Part shown: positions 52,914 through 62,238 of the stretch, piece after piece
Layout: each line of letters opens with the position of its first letter
Position numbering within the stretch: the stretch's first letter is position 1
Source: Candidatus Peribacteraceae bacterium
Lineage (GTDB): Bacteria > Patescibacteriota > Gracilibacteria > Peribacterales > Peribacteraceae
Direction: 5' to 3'
NCBI GenBank assembly: GCA_028703835.1
Contig: JAQVMB010000004.1
Coordinates: 1-64,000 of the forward strand
Length of the DNA stretch: 64,000 nt
Position numbers and translations under genes: made by a program
Notes under the pieces: generated by a model
Databases searched by the model: none
Told to the model about the DNA's origin: nothing
What the model saw: the letters and a program-made list of their open reading frames with translations, nothing else

Positions 52914-55900
52914 TCAAAGCTTCTCGAACCGGAACGTCACGGGACGTCCGTTGAGCTCCGCTTGCCGCGGCTCGCCGCCCGCCTGCTTCTCCAGAACGGC
53001 GTTCGTTTCCTTCTCGATCTGCGCGCCGCAGACTTGCAACACGTCGTCCGCTCCTTCGATGGCAAGCTTGATGCGGTCCGCGACGGACAGGCCGGCGTCC
53101 TTGCGCTCCTTCTGGATGGCGCGGATCAGGTCGCGGCCGCAGCCTTCCAGCTCGAGTTCCGGCGACACGGCGGTGTCCAGGCTCACCACGATGCCCTTGT
53201 CCGCCGCCACGTCGCGCCCCTCCTTGCCGCGGTACACCACGGTCGCTTCGTCCGCCGCGAGCCGTTCGTCCAGGATCAGAACCGTCCCGTCGGGTGCGAC
53301 GGTGAATTCCCCGCGCTTCCCCGCGGCGATCAGTTCCTGCACGCGGGCGCCCAAGCGGGGGCCGACTTTGCGCGCGTCCACCTGCGCGATCGAATCGGCG
53401 AGCGCGCCGGGATCGTCGACCATCTCCACTTCCTTCACGTTCAATTCTTCCTGCAGGAGGCGGATTTCCTCCGCGCTCAGGGATTCCACCTTCAATGCTG
53501 CGGGGACGGCGACGATCGCTTTTGCGAGCGGCTGGCGCGTCTTGATCTTTCGCTCCGCGCGGACTTTGAGTCCCAGCGAAACGATGGCGCGCAGCAGCCG
53601 CGTCTTGCGCAAGAGCGTTTCTTCTGCCTTGGTCAGTTCCCGCGTCGCAGGCCAGTCCGTGAGGTGCACCGATCCGTGCTCTTCCGCCACCAGGTTGCGG
53701 TAGACGGTTTCGGTGATGAAGGGGCAGAAGGGAGCGAGCAGTTGACTGACCGTGAGGAGGACGTCGTAGAGCGTGGAGAGCGCGTCGTTACGGTCCTGTT
53801 CGGTACCCGCTCCCTCCGTCGCGTCATGGATTCCTCCCTTCCCCGCGAAGCGCCGCCGCGAGAGGCGGACGTACCAGTTCGTGAGCGCGTCGACGGTGTC
53901 GTGGAGCTCCGCGCACGTGGCGGAGAGATCGTAGGCTTCCAGTTGCTCCGTCATGCGGTTGGCGAGGTCCTGCGTTTCCGCGCGGATCCAACGGTCGAGC
54001 GGGTGGGGGGAGTGTGCGCGCGTCGGCGACGGTTCCCAGTGCACCGCGTTCGCGTAGGTGACGAAGAAGGCGTACGTGTTCCAGAGCGGCAGGAGCACGT
54101 TGCGCAGTGCCTCCTCGACGGTCTTCTCCGAGAAGCGCAAATCCTCGCCGCGCACGGCCGGGGAACTCATGAGCGCGAAGCGCAGGGCGTCGGCGCCGTG
54201 CTTCTCCGTGACCGCCAGCGGCTCGGGATAGTTCTTCAGGCGCTTGCTCATCTTCTTGCCGTCCTCCGCCAGCACGATGCCGTTCACGACGCAGTTGAGG
54301 AATGCGGGCCGCTTGAACAGCGCGCTTGAAAGGACCGTGAGCGTGTAGAACCATCCGCGCGTCTGGTCGAGGCCTTCGGCGATGAAGTCCGCGGGGAAGC
54401 CCGGCGGGAGGTTCTTGCGCTTCTTCTCCGTGAATTCCATCTCGAAGGGATAGTGCGACTGCGCGTACGGCATGGCGCCGCTCTCGAACCAGCAGTCGAG
54501 GACGTCCGGGATGCGGGTGAAGGCGGGGCGGAGGGTGATCTCGAACGTCCCGCCGTTCTTGGAGAGTTCTGATGCCTGTTCGAAGGGCAAGCGTTCCGTC
54601 ATCATCCTTAACGCGCAGATCGTGCCTCCGTGGCCGACGAGAAGAACACGCTTGCCGGGGAATTCGCGTCGGAGGCGGCGTGCAGCCTCTTCCGTCCGTT
54701 GGAGAAAAGCGGCAAAAGTCTCGCCGTTGGGCGGATCCTGGTGCATGAACGACAGTGATGCCGACGAGGGGATGCCCAAGGAGTGTCGCACTTCATCACG
54801 CGGCTTTCCCTCCCAATCGCCTACGGCGCGTTCTCGCAATGATTCCCATTTGCCCGCGACGGGGATGCCCAGTTTTTCGGAGAGAATTTCGGCTGTCTCT
54901 ACGGCGCGAGAGAGATCGGAGGAAATGATGGCATCGAAGGATCCCTTATGCAGTGATGCGGCCAACGCACTCGCCTGTTTCCGTCCCGTTTCGTTCAACG
55001 GATTGTCCACTCCTCCTCCTTGAAGTTTCCCGTCACGGTTCCAATCCGTTTCTCCATGGCGGGCCAGCGTCACTTGCACGGCGCCGTCATCCGCGATCGC
55101 GTTCCACGTCAGCCCGTCCACCGTTTCCTTGTGCAGATCCATCGCATTGTTCGTTTGATGGTCCCAGTAGAAGGTGACGGGATCGGCGTACGTGGGGTAG
55201 GGCTGGTGCGTGAGCTTGTTCGGATCTTCCTTCGTGAAGAAGTGTTTGATGGCCAGCAGGGGATCTGCGTGCGTCACGACGACGATGTGTTGCCCGCGGT
55301 GCCTGGGGAGGATGTCCTTGAGGAAGGCGTCCGTGCGCGCGGCCACGTCGTTCCACGTCTCCATGCCCGGGAAGTGATAGATGCTCTCCACTTTATTGTT
55401 TTCGAATTTGTGGAGCCGCCGGGCCTTCACGAAGGAGAGGTTCGAGAAGTCGATGTGCTTCCCTTCGTAGTCGCCGAAATTCACTTCTCGCAGGCGCTCG
55501 TCGATGGCAAGCGGCGCCCTCGTTGCCTTCGCCGACGCCTTCGCGGTCTGCTCCGTGCGGGCGAGCGGGGAGGCGTAGATCATCGCCACGTCCTGTTCCT
55601 GGAGGAACGCGCCCGCGCGCTTCGCCTGCTTCTTGCCGCGCGCGGTCAGGTCCGTGCCCGGCGTGACGCCCTGGTAGACCGGGAGCAGGTTGCCCTCGCT
55701 CTCGCCATGGCGCAGTACCGTGACGCGCGTGAAGCGGTCGGGACATTTGCGGAACAGGTCCTCGCGGCTGCCGAGCACTTCGATTTGCCCAGTCTCTTCA
55801 CACTTCCAGATGGGCAATGGCGTCCCCCAGTAGCGGTTGCGGGAGATGGCCCAGTCGCGCGCGCCTTCCAGCCACTTGCCGAAGCGGCCGTCGCGCAGGT

Positions 55901-57281
55901 GCGCGGGCACCCACGCCGTCTCCGCGTTCGCCTGCAGCATGTCTTCCTTGATCTTCTCCACCGACACGAACCAGGACGACGTGGCGTAGTTGAGCAGCGG
56001 CGCATCGCAGCGCCAGCAGTGGGGATAGGAGTGCTTGTACGTTTCTTTTACGAAGAGCGATCCGTGCTTCTCCAGCCATTCCGTGACCTTCCGGTCTGTC
56101 TTCATCGGATCATTCTTCGGCTTCACTTCCTCTCCCGCGAAGTCAGTGACGTCTTTCGTGAATTCCCCGGTCATCGTCACGTGTTGCAGGACGGGAACGC
56201 CCTCGCGCTTGCCGGCGTTGAAGTCGTCCTCGCCGAAGCCGGGGGCGACGTGCACCACGCCCGTCCCTTCTTCCGTCGCGACGAAATCCGCCGCGATGAT
56301 GCGGAACGCCTTCTCCTTATATTTGTCCGCGAAGTAGGGGAATAGCGGCCGGTAGCGTTTGCCGACCAGTTCTTTTCCGGCCAATTCTTTCTCCACGACG
56401 TGCTCCCTCTTTCCGAAGACTTTCTCCACCAGGGCGGATGCCACGATGTATGAAGCCCCTTCGCTCTTCACCCGTGCATAACGGATGTCCGGACCGACGG
56501 CGAGGAGCAGGTTCCCCGGCAGCGTCCACGGCGTCGTCGTCCAAGCGAGCACGTACGTCTTCCCTTCGTTGGCTTCTTTGGATTCCTCGGCTTCTTTGGT
56601 TTCCTCCAATTCAAACTTCACCGTGACTGACAAATCCGTGATGTCCTTGTATCCCTGCGTCACTTCGAAGTTGGAAAGCGGGGTCACGCAGCGGGGACAG
56701 ATGTGCATGGGCTTGTGTCCTTCATAGATCAATCCCTTCTCGTGGAGCTGCTTGAATACCCACCAGATGCTCTCCATATAATCGGGATCCATCGTGCGGT
56801 AGTCCCAGTCCATATCCACCCACCGGCCCATTCGCTCCACGGCTGTGCGCCATTCCTTCGTGTAGCGCTGCACCGCCGCGCGGCACAGGCCGTTGAACGT
56901 GGCCACGCCCATCTCCTCGATCTCGCGCTTCGATCCGATGTTGTGCTCCTTCTCGATCTCGTACTCCACGGGCAGGCCGTGGCAATCCCAGCCGAAGCGG
57001 CGCTGGACGCGCTTGCCCCGCATCGTCTGGTAACGGGGGATCACGTCCTTGATGGTGCCGGCGAGCAGGTGCCCGTAGTGGGGGAGGCCCGTCGCGAAGG
57101 GCGGCCCGTCGTAGAAACCGAAGGATTCCTCGGCGGCTTCCGCGTGCATGTCCAGCGGGTCCGAATCCGGCTTGGTGCGGTTCTGGATGCTGCGCTTGAA
57201 CAGGTCCTCCTCTTTCCAATATTGGAGAATGCCGCGTTCAAGATCGGGAAACGATTGCTTGGGATCGACGGGGTCGAACAT
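52914..57281 (-). CDS. ileS: Isoleucyl-tRNA synthetase with two inserted histidine-phosphatase domains
   Basis: The 1,455-residue protein charges tRNA-Ile. The class I catalytic parts are present: HYGH (near 68), CPRC (near 195), WTTTPWTLPGN and the CP1 editing domain (200-400), DWAISRNRYWGTPLPIW (near 490), then DVLDCWFESGAMPYAQ (near 925) and KMSKR (near 1012). Between residues about 518 and 920, where relatives have some 40 residues, lie two phosphoglycerate-mutase-type domains (VLRHGESEGN near 521, LARHGETDWN near 740), each with a second histidine (VVTHADP, LVGHGG). Without them the length is normal for the long IleRS form. An acidic Glu/Lys repeat near residue 230 is also unusual. The Met at 57281 is the family start. 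Confidence 0.93.
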   Translation of the reverse strand: MFDPVDPKQSFPDLERGILQYWKEEDLFKRSIQNRTKPDSDPLDMHAEAAEESFGFYDGPPFATGLPHYGHLLAGTIKDVIPRYQTMRGKRVQRRFGWDCHGLPVEYEIEKEHNIGSKREIEEMGVATFNGLCRAAVQRYTKEWRTAVERMGRWVDMDWDYRTMDPDYMESIWWVFKQLHEKGLIYEGHKPMHICPRCVTPLSNFEVTQGYKDITDLSVTVKFELEETKEAEESKEANEGKTYVLAWTTTPWTLPGNLLLAVGPDIRYARVKSEGASYIVASALVEKVFGKREHVVEKELAGKELVGKRYRPLFPYFADKYKEKAFRIIAADFVATEEGTGVVHVAPGFGEDDFNAGKREGVPVLQHVTMTGEFTKDVTDFAGEEVKPKNDPMKTDRKVTEWLEKHGSLFVKETYKHSYPHCWRCDAPLLNYATSSWFVSVEKIKEDMLQANAETAWVPAHLRDGRFGKWLEGARDWAISRNRYWGTPLPIWKCEETGQIEVLGSREDLFRKCPDRFTRVTVLRHGESEGNLLPVYQGVTPGTDLTARGKKQAKRAGAFLQEQDVAMIYASPLARTEQTAKASAKATRAPLAIDERLREVNFGDYEGKHIDFSNLSFVKARRLHKFENNKVESIYHFPGMETWNDVAARTDAFLKDILPRHRGQHIVVVTHADPLLAIKHFFTKEDPNKLTHQPYPTYADPVTFYWDHQTNNAMDLHKETVDGLTWNAIADDGAVQVTLARHGETDWNRDGKLQGGGVDNPLNETGRKQASALAASLHKGSFDAIISSDLSRAVETAEILSEKLGIPVAGKWESLRERAVGDWEGKPRDEVRHSLGIPSSASLSFMHQDPPNGETFAAFLQRTEEAARRLRREFPGKRVLLVGHGGTICALRMMTERLPFEQASELSKNGGTFEITLRPAFTRIPDVLDCWFESGAMPYAQSHYPFEMEFTEKKRKNLPPGFPADFIAEGLDQTRGWFYTLTVLSSALFKRPAFLNCVVNGIVLAEDGKKMSKRLKNYPEPLAVTEKHGADALRFALMSSPAVRGEDLRFSEKTVEEALRNVLLPLWNTYAFFVTYANAVHWEPSPTRAHSPHPLDRWIRAETQDLANRMTEQLEAYDLSATCAELHDTVDALTNWYVRLSRRRFAGKGGIHDATEGAGTEQDRNDALSTLYDVLLTVSQLLAPFCPFITETVYRNLVAEEHGSVHLTDWPATRELTKAEETLLRKTRLLRAIVSLGLKVRAERKIKTRQPLAKAIVAVPAALKVESLSAEEIRLLQEELNVKEVEMVDDPGALADSIAQVDARKVGPRLGARVQELIAAGKRGEFTVAPDGTVLILDERLAADEATVVYRGKEGRDVAADKGIVVSLDTAVSPELELEGCGRDLIRAIQKERKDAGLSVADRIKLAIEGADDVLQVCGAQIEKETNAVLEKQAGGEPRQAELNGRPVTFRFEKL

Positions 57282-57385
57282 GACAAGAAGTGTACAGAAC
57301 GCCGCAGGTGACTTCCACCGCGAAGAGAAGCCGCGAAAACGGAGGAAGACATTGACAAAAATACTCAATAGAGGAAAATACTCAG

Positions 57386-57676
57386 GTGAAAAGAGTCAAT
57401 GCCCATGCTGGCTTTCAAGACGCGTCCTTGGGAGCGCCGGATTCGGCGGCCGTAACGCACGAAGAACATGTTGAAGCGGTGTTTCAGATCGTGCATCAGG
57501 AGTTGCGTGACTTGGGATTCAGGGATGCGACAAAACTGGAACAGGAAGCAAGGGGGATCATGGTTGTCTTGCAGGGATTTGCGGGGAGGGGTATCCAGGA
57601 ATTGCGTCAAAGAGTGCGTGTTGCGGCATCCAAGCGCTTAACGACAGGCGGGATGCCGGCGGATATGGATTGGTGA
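57386..57676 (+). CDS. Small helical hypothetical protein
   Basis: A 96-residue frame starting at GTG 57386 encodes a mostly helical soluble product (EEHVEAVFQIVHQELRDLGF, GIQELRQRVRVAASKRL). It diverges from ileS and precedes the Rel gene by about 60 bases. Composition looks coding, but no family or ribosome-binding site is evident. Confidence 0.45.
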   Translation: MKRVNAHAGFQDASLGAPDSAAVTHEEHVEAVFQIVHQELRDLGFRDATKLEQEARGIMVVLQGFAGRGIQELRQRVRVAASKRLTTGGMPADMDW

Positions 57677-57737
57677 TCAAGCAAAGATAATCGTTGTGTG
57701 ATACCCGTTCAGGCAAGATCTGGTATCCTTCCTTGCC

Positions 57738-59669
57738 ATGGAGCATCTTGCGCCCACTCTCTTGGCTTCCCTGTCCTATCTGCCCGCGGCGGAGCGGAAG
57801 GAGGTGGAGCGGGCGGTGATGATGGCGCGGCAGTGGCATGAAGGGCAGGTGCGGGAATCGGGAGAGCCGTACGCGATACATCCCCTCTCCGTCGCACTCA
57901 CGCTGTCGCAGTTGGAAGCGGGAGGAAGCACGCTCGTCGCCGCACTCCTTCACGACGTGATAGAGGACGGGCGGGTGGACGACGGCACGATCCGGCGGGA
58001 ATTCGGGGATGAGGTGGCGCGTCTCGTGGACGGGATGACCAAGCTGGCCAAGCTGCAGTACGAGGGCGATCCCTCCCTCCGCCAGGTTCAATCGCTGCGG
58101 AAAATGATGCTGACGGCGAGCGAGGACATGCGTGTCATCGTCATAAAGCTTGCCGATCGTCTCCACAACGTCCAGACGCTCTCGTCCCTTCGGAAAGACA
58201 AGCAGCAGCGCATCGCGCGGGAGACGCTGGACATCTACGTGCCCTTCGCTCGCATTGTGGGATTGTGGGACGTGAAGCGGGAGCTCGAAGAAATTTGCTT
58301 CTCTTTGGCCTATCCCGAAGAAAGCAGCACTTGGCATGAGGCGATCGTCCAAGCGCGCGCGAAGCTGCAGCCCGAGCGGGAACGTTTCGTGCGGGACCTG
58401 AATGCCCTCACGCCGAAAAAAGTGCATCCGCGTCTCATCCTGATGACGGATTATGAAGTGTTCCAGCGCCTCTTCGGCGACCTCTCCCGCCTCGCGCAGA
58501 CCGACCAGCTGGATTCCGTGAGCGTCGTCGTCAACCGTCCCTCCTCCAAAGAAGATTGTTACCATGTGCTCGGCACGATCCACACGCATTACCCCGTCCA
58601 CGCCCTCACGTTCCGTGATTTCATCAACGCGCCTCAACCGAGCGGCTACCAGGCGCTCCATACCACCATTTTCCTCTCCCGGAACCAGGAAGTCCGCCTG
58701 CGCATCCAGACGGAGGACATGTTCGATTTCGCCACGCGCCGCAAGATTCCCGCGTGGATCGACCAGAAGCATTCCGACGTCTACGCGGCGCTTTCGTCCC
58801 TCAATAATTCGGGATTCGACCGCGACCGCTACATCACGGACCTGAAGGAGACGGTGCTGGACCGCATGAACGTCTTCACGACGGCGGGGGAGATCATCCG
58901 CCTCCCGCGCGGCGCGGCGGGCGTCGATTTCGCGTTCCTCGTGAATCCGGATTACCTCTTCTCGCTTGCAGGCGTGCGCGTGAACGGCGAGTTGCACGAG
59001 GCGACGTACGAGCTGCACGACGGCGACACGGCGGAGCTGGCGCTCCTCGACGAAGGCAAGACGGAGCGGCGGGTCATGTGGGTGGAGAAGGTGAAGTCCG
59101 CGGAGACGCGGGAATCGCTCCGGCAATCCCTGGGACAACGCCCCGCGGAAGACCGGCGCAACGAAGGGCGTTCCCTGCTCCAGTACGAGGTGCAGAAGTG
59201 GAAATTGCCTCTCTGGTGGCTGTTCCATTGGCACCCCACGCAGCAGCACATCGCATCTCTCGTGCAGGAAGGGAGTTTCGACGACGTGCTGGAGAAAATA
59301 GGGGGCGGCCAGCTCTCCCTCGCCACGGTGGTGGAGGCGTACAAGAGCACGCTGGACCGGTCGCCGTCACGGACGCAGTGGCTCCTCCAGAAACTCCGGC
59401 TCCTTCCGGAGTCGCGCGTGCTCAACAAGCAGGCTTCCGTCATCGACATCGACATCTACGCCGTCGACACGCCGGGCATGATCTACAGCATTTCCCGCTG
59501 CTTCGCCGAGCGGGGCATCAACATCTCGAAATTCTCCGTTTTCGCCCTCCCGCCCAAGGACGCGCTCTACCAAATCCGCCTCGAAGTGGAGACGTTCAAG
59601 CAGTTCAGCGACCTCTATGACGCGCTCTTGCAGGTGCCGAACGTGAAGACTATCCGCAGGAGGAAATAG
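57738..59669 (+). CDS. rel: Rel/SpoT-family protein, hydrolase intact, synthetase degenerate
   Basis: The 643-residue protein handles the alarmone (p)ppGpp. The N-terminal HD hydrolase is intact: YAIHPLSVALTL, LLHDVIEDG and IKLADRLHNVQTL. In the synthetase region the usual ATP-binding Arg/Lys loop is not seen and the catalytic EVQIRT is replaced by VRLRIQTEDM, though CYHVLGTIH and SGYQALHT remain. A TGS domain (about 375-440) and a C-terminal ACT domain (about 560-640) follow. It is probably a hydrolase without synthesis. It is shorter than the usual 730 residues. Confidence 0.85.
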   Translation: MEHLAPTLLASLSYLPAAERKEVERAVMMARQWHEGQVRESGEPYAIHPLSVALTLSQLEAGGSTLVAALLHDVIEDGRVDDGTIRREFGDEVARLVDGMTKLAKLQYEGDPSLRQVQSLRKMMLTASEDMRVIVIKLADRLHNVQTLSSLRKDKQQRIARETLDIYVPFARIVGLWDVKRELEEICFSLAYPEESSTWHEAIVQARAKLQPERERFVRDLNALTPKKVHPRLILMTDYEVFQRLFGDLSRLAQTDQLDSVSVVVNRPSSKEDCYHVLGTIHTHYPVHALTFRDFINAPQPSGYQALHTTIFLSRNQEVRLRIQTEDMFDFATRRKIPAWIDQKHSDVYAALSSLNNSGFDRDRYITDLKETVLDRMNVFTTAGEIIRLPRGAAGVDFAFLVNPDYLFSLAGVRVNGELHEATYELHDGDTAELALLDEGKTERRVMWVEKVKSAETRESLRQSLGQRPAEDRRNEGRSLLQYEVQKWKLPLWWLFHWHPTQQHIASLVQEGSFDDVLEKIGGGQLSLATVVEAYKSTLDRSPSRTQWLLQKLRLLPESRVLNKQASVIDIDIYAVDTPGMIYSISRCFAERGINISKFSVFALPPKDALYQIRLEVETFKQFSDLYDALLQVPNVKTIRRRK

Positions 59670-59720
59670 GACCAAGAAGGCCTTGCCAGAAGCACGAATT
59701 TCATTCAAAATATTCCACTC

Positions 59721-60923
59721 GTGCCCATGCAGGAGCCATATCTTCCCCATTCACCGGCGCTCGACCAGGCGCTTGACCCGTGGGAGCCGCTTTTCCGTGG
59801 GACGGCGATGGAGTATGAAGCATATCTGCGTGGGGAATACCAGGAGCACTACAGGGACCGCCGCCCGCAATGGGAATCGCATTACCGGCATATGCGGACG
59901 GCGATCGAAGGCGCCGTGCTCCGGCTGATGGAGCAGCAGGGAAAGAAGCGTGAGGACTTGAACGTGGCGTGCATCGGGCTCGGGTTGGATCCCGCCGAAC
60001 GCGACCTGGACCGGCGGTTGATCGAAAATTTTTTCGGGCATTTCGAGAGGGTCATTGTCATCGATTTCTCGCGTTTCGCCATCAAGTCGGCCGTCCATTC
60101 GCTCATGCGGAGTGAGAGCCGGGATCGTGCCGGCATCGAGCCCGACAAGGTGCTGCAAATGCAGTACGACATCACCTCCGGCCTGAGTACGTTGTACGAG
60201 CGGATCGTCCGCAGGGAGCTGGAGGGCGTCGATACCGAGGAGGCGTTCATCGCGATGGCCAAGAGAATGAAAAACTTGGACATCGAACAGGCGATGGACG
60301 CGGAGTTGACGTCGGCGGTGGTGGAGGCTCGTCAGAGGATGGATACGCTTACGGCGGCGGGGGAGCTGGAGATCAACGGCGGCGAGAACACGGCGGACCG
60401 TCCGCTCAGGCTCACGACGCGGGGACGGCAGGTTCGGCCGGATCTCGTCTTCATGCCGATGGTGGTTGCGGGCACGGGTGTGGGGGCGGAGGGTGAAATT
60501 TGGAGCAAATTTCGCGATGTCATGGCTTCGACGGAGATGTCGAGGGGAAACGAGCCGCTTCCCGACAGCATCATCGAAGGACGAAAAATAGCGCGTTTTT
60601 GCATCCATGCGTTGATCACGGCATACAACAATGTGATCATGACGCGCGCTCATCAGCAGATTTTTGCCGCGAATCCGGATGCGACGGTGCTGTCGGTCAC
60701 CGATTCCAACACGCGGTATTACAACCAGAGACAGGGGGCGGGGACATGGACGCGGCTGGATCTGGAGAGAGTGAAAGGGAACCTCTTGCGCAGCAGGGTC
60801 GAACTGACGGAGGCGGCGGAAACGGGACCGTGGACGTGGGCGGACGACCCCGAGCACGAGCACCAGGTGAAGGCGACCACTGCCCGGCTTCTGAGCAGGG
60901 CTAAGAGCAGTGGTGCCGCATAG
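59721..60923 (+). CDS. Unknown Rossmann-like protein downstream of rel
   Basis: The 400-residue soluble protein has a central segment NVACIGLGLDPAERDLD, RVIVIDFSRFAIKSA and LQMQYDIT, spaced like motif I, the acidic strand and motif III of a SAM-dependent methyltransferase. A second conserved-looking part, RPDLVFMPMVVAGTGVGAEG, follows. The N-terminus and the helical C-terminus (DLERVKGNLLRSRVEL) are not recognised. It begins 51 bases after rel. Its 3' end overlaps the Nudix gene on the other strand by 23 bases. Methyltransferase activity is only a possibility. Confidence 0.55.
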   Translation: MPMQEPYLPHSPALDQALDPWEPLFRGTAMEYEAYLRGEYQEHYRDRRPQWESHYRHMRTAIEGAVLRLMEQQGKKREDLNVACIGLGLDPAERDLDRRLIENFFGHFERVIVIDFSRFAIKSAVHSLMRSESRDRAGIEPDKVLQMQYDITSGLSTLYERIVRRELEGVDTEEAFIAMAKRMKNLDIEQAMDAELTSAVVEARQRMDTLTAAGELEINGGENTADRPLRLTTRGRQVRPDLVFMPMVVAGTGVGAEGEIWSKFRDVMASTEMSRGNEPLPDSIIEGRKIARFCIHALITAYNNVIMTRAHQQIFAANPDATVLSVTDSNTRYYNQRQGAGTWTRLDLERVKGNLLRSRVELTEAAETGPWTWADDPEHEHQVKATTARLLSRAKSSGAA

Positions 60924-61401
60924 GGGGCAGGATCGCCAGCGCGTACGCCTGGACATTGGCGAAGATCTCCGTCCGCTCGTCCAGCGCTTCGATCTCCTCC
61001 CGCGTGAACCAGCGCAATGCCGTTCCCTCCTCTTCGGCGAGGGAGAGGACTTGGTCCTCGTCGAGAGGGCGGGCGAGATACACGAAGTCCATGTGCTGGT
61101 GGGCGGGCTCGTTTCGCTCCCGGCTTGCGGGAATGTTCTCCAGCAACAGCGCGATCGGTTTCTTGAGCATGCGCCCTTCGTCCGGATTCGCGGCGAACAT
61201 GTCGTCTTGCGCTTCGCCGGCGATTTCCACGTCCAGCCCCGTCTCCTCCTTGCACTCGCGCCGCGCCGCGTCCTCCGGCAGTTCGTTGCCGTCCACGTGG
61301 CCGCCCGGCGGCATCCAGCGGCCGAGCCGCTTGTGCCAAAGGAGGAGCGTACGCCCCTTGCTGTCGACGACGAAGGCGGAGGAGGTGAAGTGGCGGATCA
61401 T
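60901..61401 (-). CDS. Nudix hydrolase
   Basis: The 166-residue protein carries a complete Nudix box, GHVDGNELPEDAARRECKEE followed by TGL, around residues 34-56 (G-x5-E-x7-R-E-x-x-E-E-x-G). It is preceded by LLWHKRLGRWMPPG. Nudix enzymes cleave nucleoside diphosphate derivatives; the substrate here is not known. It converges on the preceding gene with a 23-base overlap. Confidence 0.9.
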   Translation of the reverse strand: MIRHFTSSAFVVDSKGRTLLLWHKRLGRWMPPGGHVDGNELPEDAARRECKEETGLDVEIAGEAQDDMFAANPDEGRMLKKPIALLLENIPASRERNEPAHQHMDFVYLARPLDEDQVLSLAEEEGTALRWFTREEIEALDERTEIFANVQAYALAILPPMRHHCS

Positions 61402-61420
61402 GGTTGGTGCGGATTATTCG

Positions 61421-61541
61421 GAGGGAATCCGAGGAATCCGAAGAGACCGAGGAGACCGAAGAATGAATAGAGCAGATCGGTGCAGGAGTATATCCTAAAC
61501 TCCTCGGTATCGTCGGCTTCGTCGGTCTCTTCGGATTCCTC
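61421..61541. repeat. CCGA(A/G)GA-type inverted repeat
   Basis: Left arm gaggaatccgaagagaccga (61430-61449) and right arm tcggtctcttcggattcctc (61522-61541) pair over about 20 bases and continue with related units. The units ccgaggaatcc/ccgaagaaacc also occur at 63261-63361 and, read as Glu/Lys/Ala codons, inside ileS (56565-56610). Confidence 0.6.
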
Positions 61542-61543
61542 CC

Positions 61544-62131
61544 ATGGTCCTCGTCCACGACAATTCCCGCGTCCTGAGCATCGGCGACCCGCTGCCGCCC
61601 TTCGCGCTGCATGCGGCTGACGGCATGACGGTGGACACGCGGTTGATCAAGGATGCCGTCCTCGTCGTCATCTTCACATGCAACCACTGTCCCTACGCGA
61701 AGGCGTATGAGGACCGGCTCATCGCGCTGGCCGAGCGCTTCGACGAACAGGGGGTGCAGTTCGTCCTCATCAACAGCAACGACGCGGCGGGTTATCCGGA
61801 AGATTCATTCGAAGCGATGAAGGCGCGCGCGGCGGAGAAAGGTTTCCCCTTCCCCTACTGCGTCGACGAGTCGCAGGAGGTTGCGCTGGCGTTCGGCGCG
61901 CTCTGCACGCCGCATTGCTTCGTCTTCGACGAGGAGCGGCGCCTGCGGTACAAGGGGCAAGTGGACGACAACTGGAAGGAGCCGCAGGACGTGACGCGCC
62001 ACGCGCTGCGCGACGCCGTCGCGGCATTGCTCGCCGATGACGATCCCCCCGTCGCGGAGGCGAACACGATCGGATGCAGCATCAAATGGAAACCGGGGGA
62101 CGCGCCCGCCGCCGCCGTGCCCGGCACATGA
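61544..62131 (+). CDS. Thioredoxin-family (redoxin) protein
   Basis: The 195-residue protein has a thioredoxin fold with the redox motif CNHCPYAKAYEDRL (CxxC near residue 45), VQFVLINSNDAAGYPEDSF, CTPHCFVFDEERRLRYKG (cis-Pro region) and a C-terminal ANTIGCSIKWKPG. This is the signature of the widespread soluble thioredoxin-like family that reduces or oxidises unknown partners. No signal peptide is seen, so it is cytosolic. Confidence 0.85.
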   Translation: MVLVHDNSRVLSIGDPLPPFALHAADGMTVDTRLIKDAVLVVIFTCNHCPYAKAYEDRLIALAERFDEQGVQFVLINSNDAAGYPEDSFEAMKARAAEKGFPFPYCVDESQEVALAFGALCTPHCFVFDEERRLRYKGQVDDNWKEPQDVTRHALRDAVAALLADDDPPVAEANTIGCSIKWKPGDAPAAAVPGT

Positions 62132-62139
62132 TTGGGCAT

Positions 62140-62169
62140 CGTAGAGACGCGACATGTCGCGTCTCTACG
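62140..62169. terminator. 30-bp perfect palindrome between convergent genes
   Basis: cgtagagacgcgaca is followed directly by its own reverse complement. It lies 9 bases after the thioredoxin-like gene and 70 before the stop of the convergent phosphoesterase gene. It could stop transcription from both sides or be a dispersed REP element; palindromes with gtagagacgcg arms are known as repeats in other bacteria. Confidence 0.6.
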
Positions 62170-62238
62170 AACACGGGTCATGTATTCACGTTGCCATAAT
62201 GTCCGTTCGGGGAACGGCGGGCGCGGATCGATCGGAAA

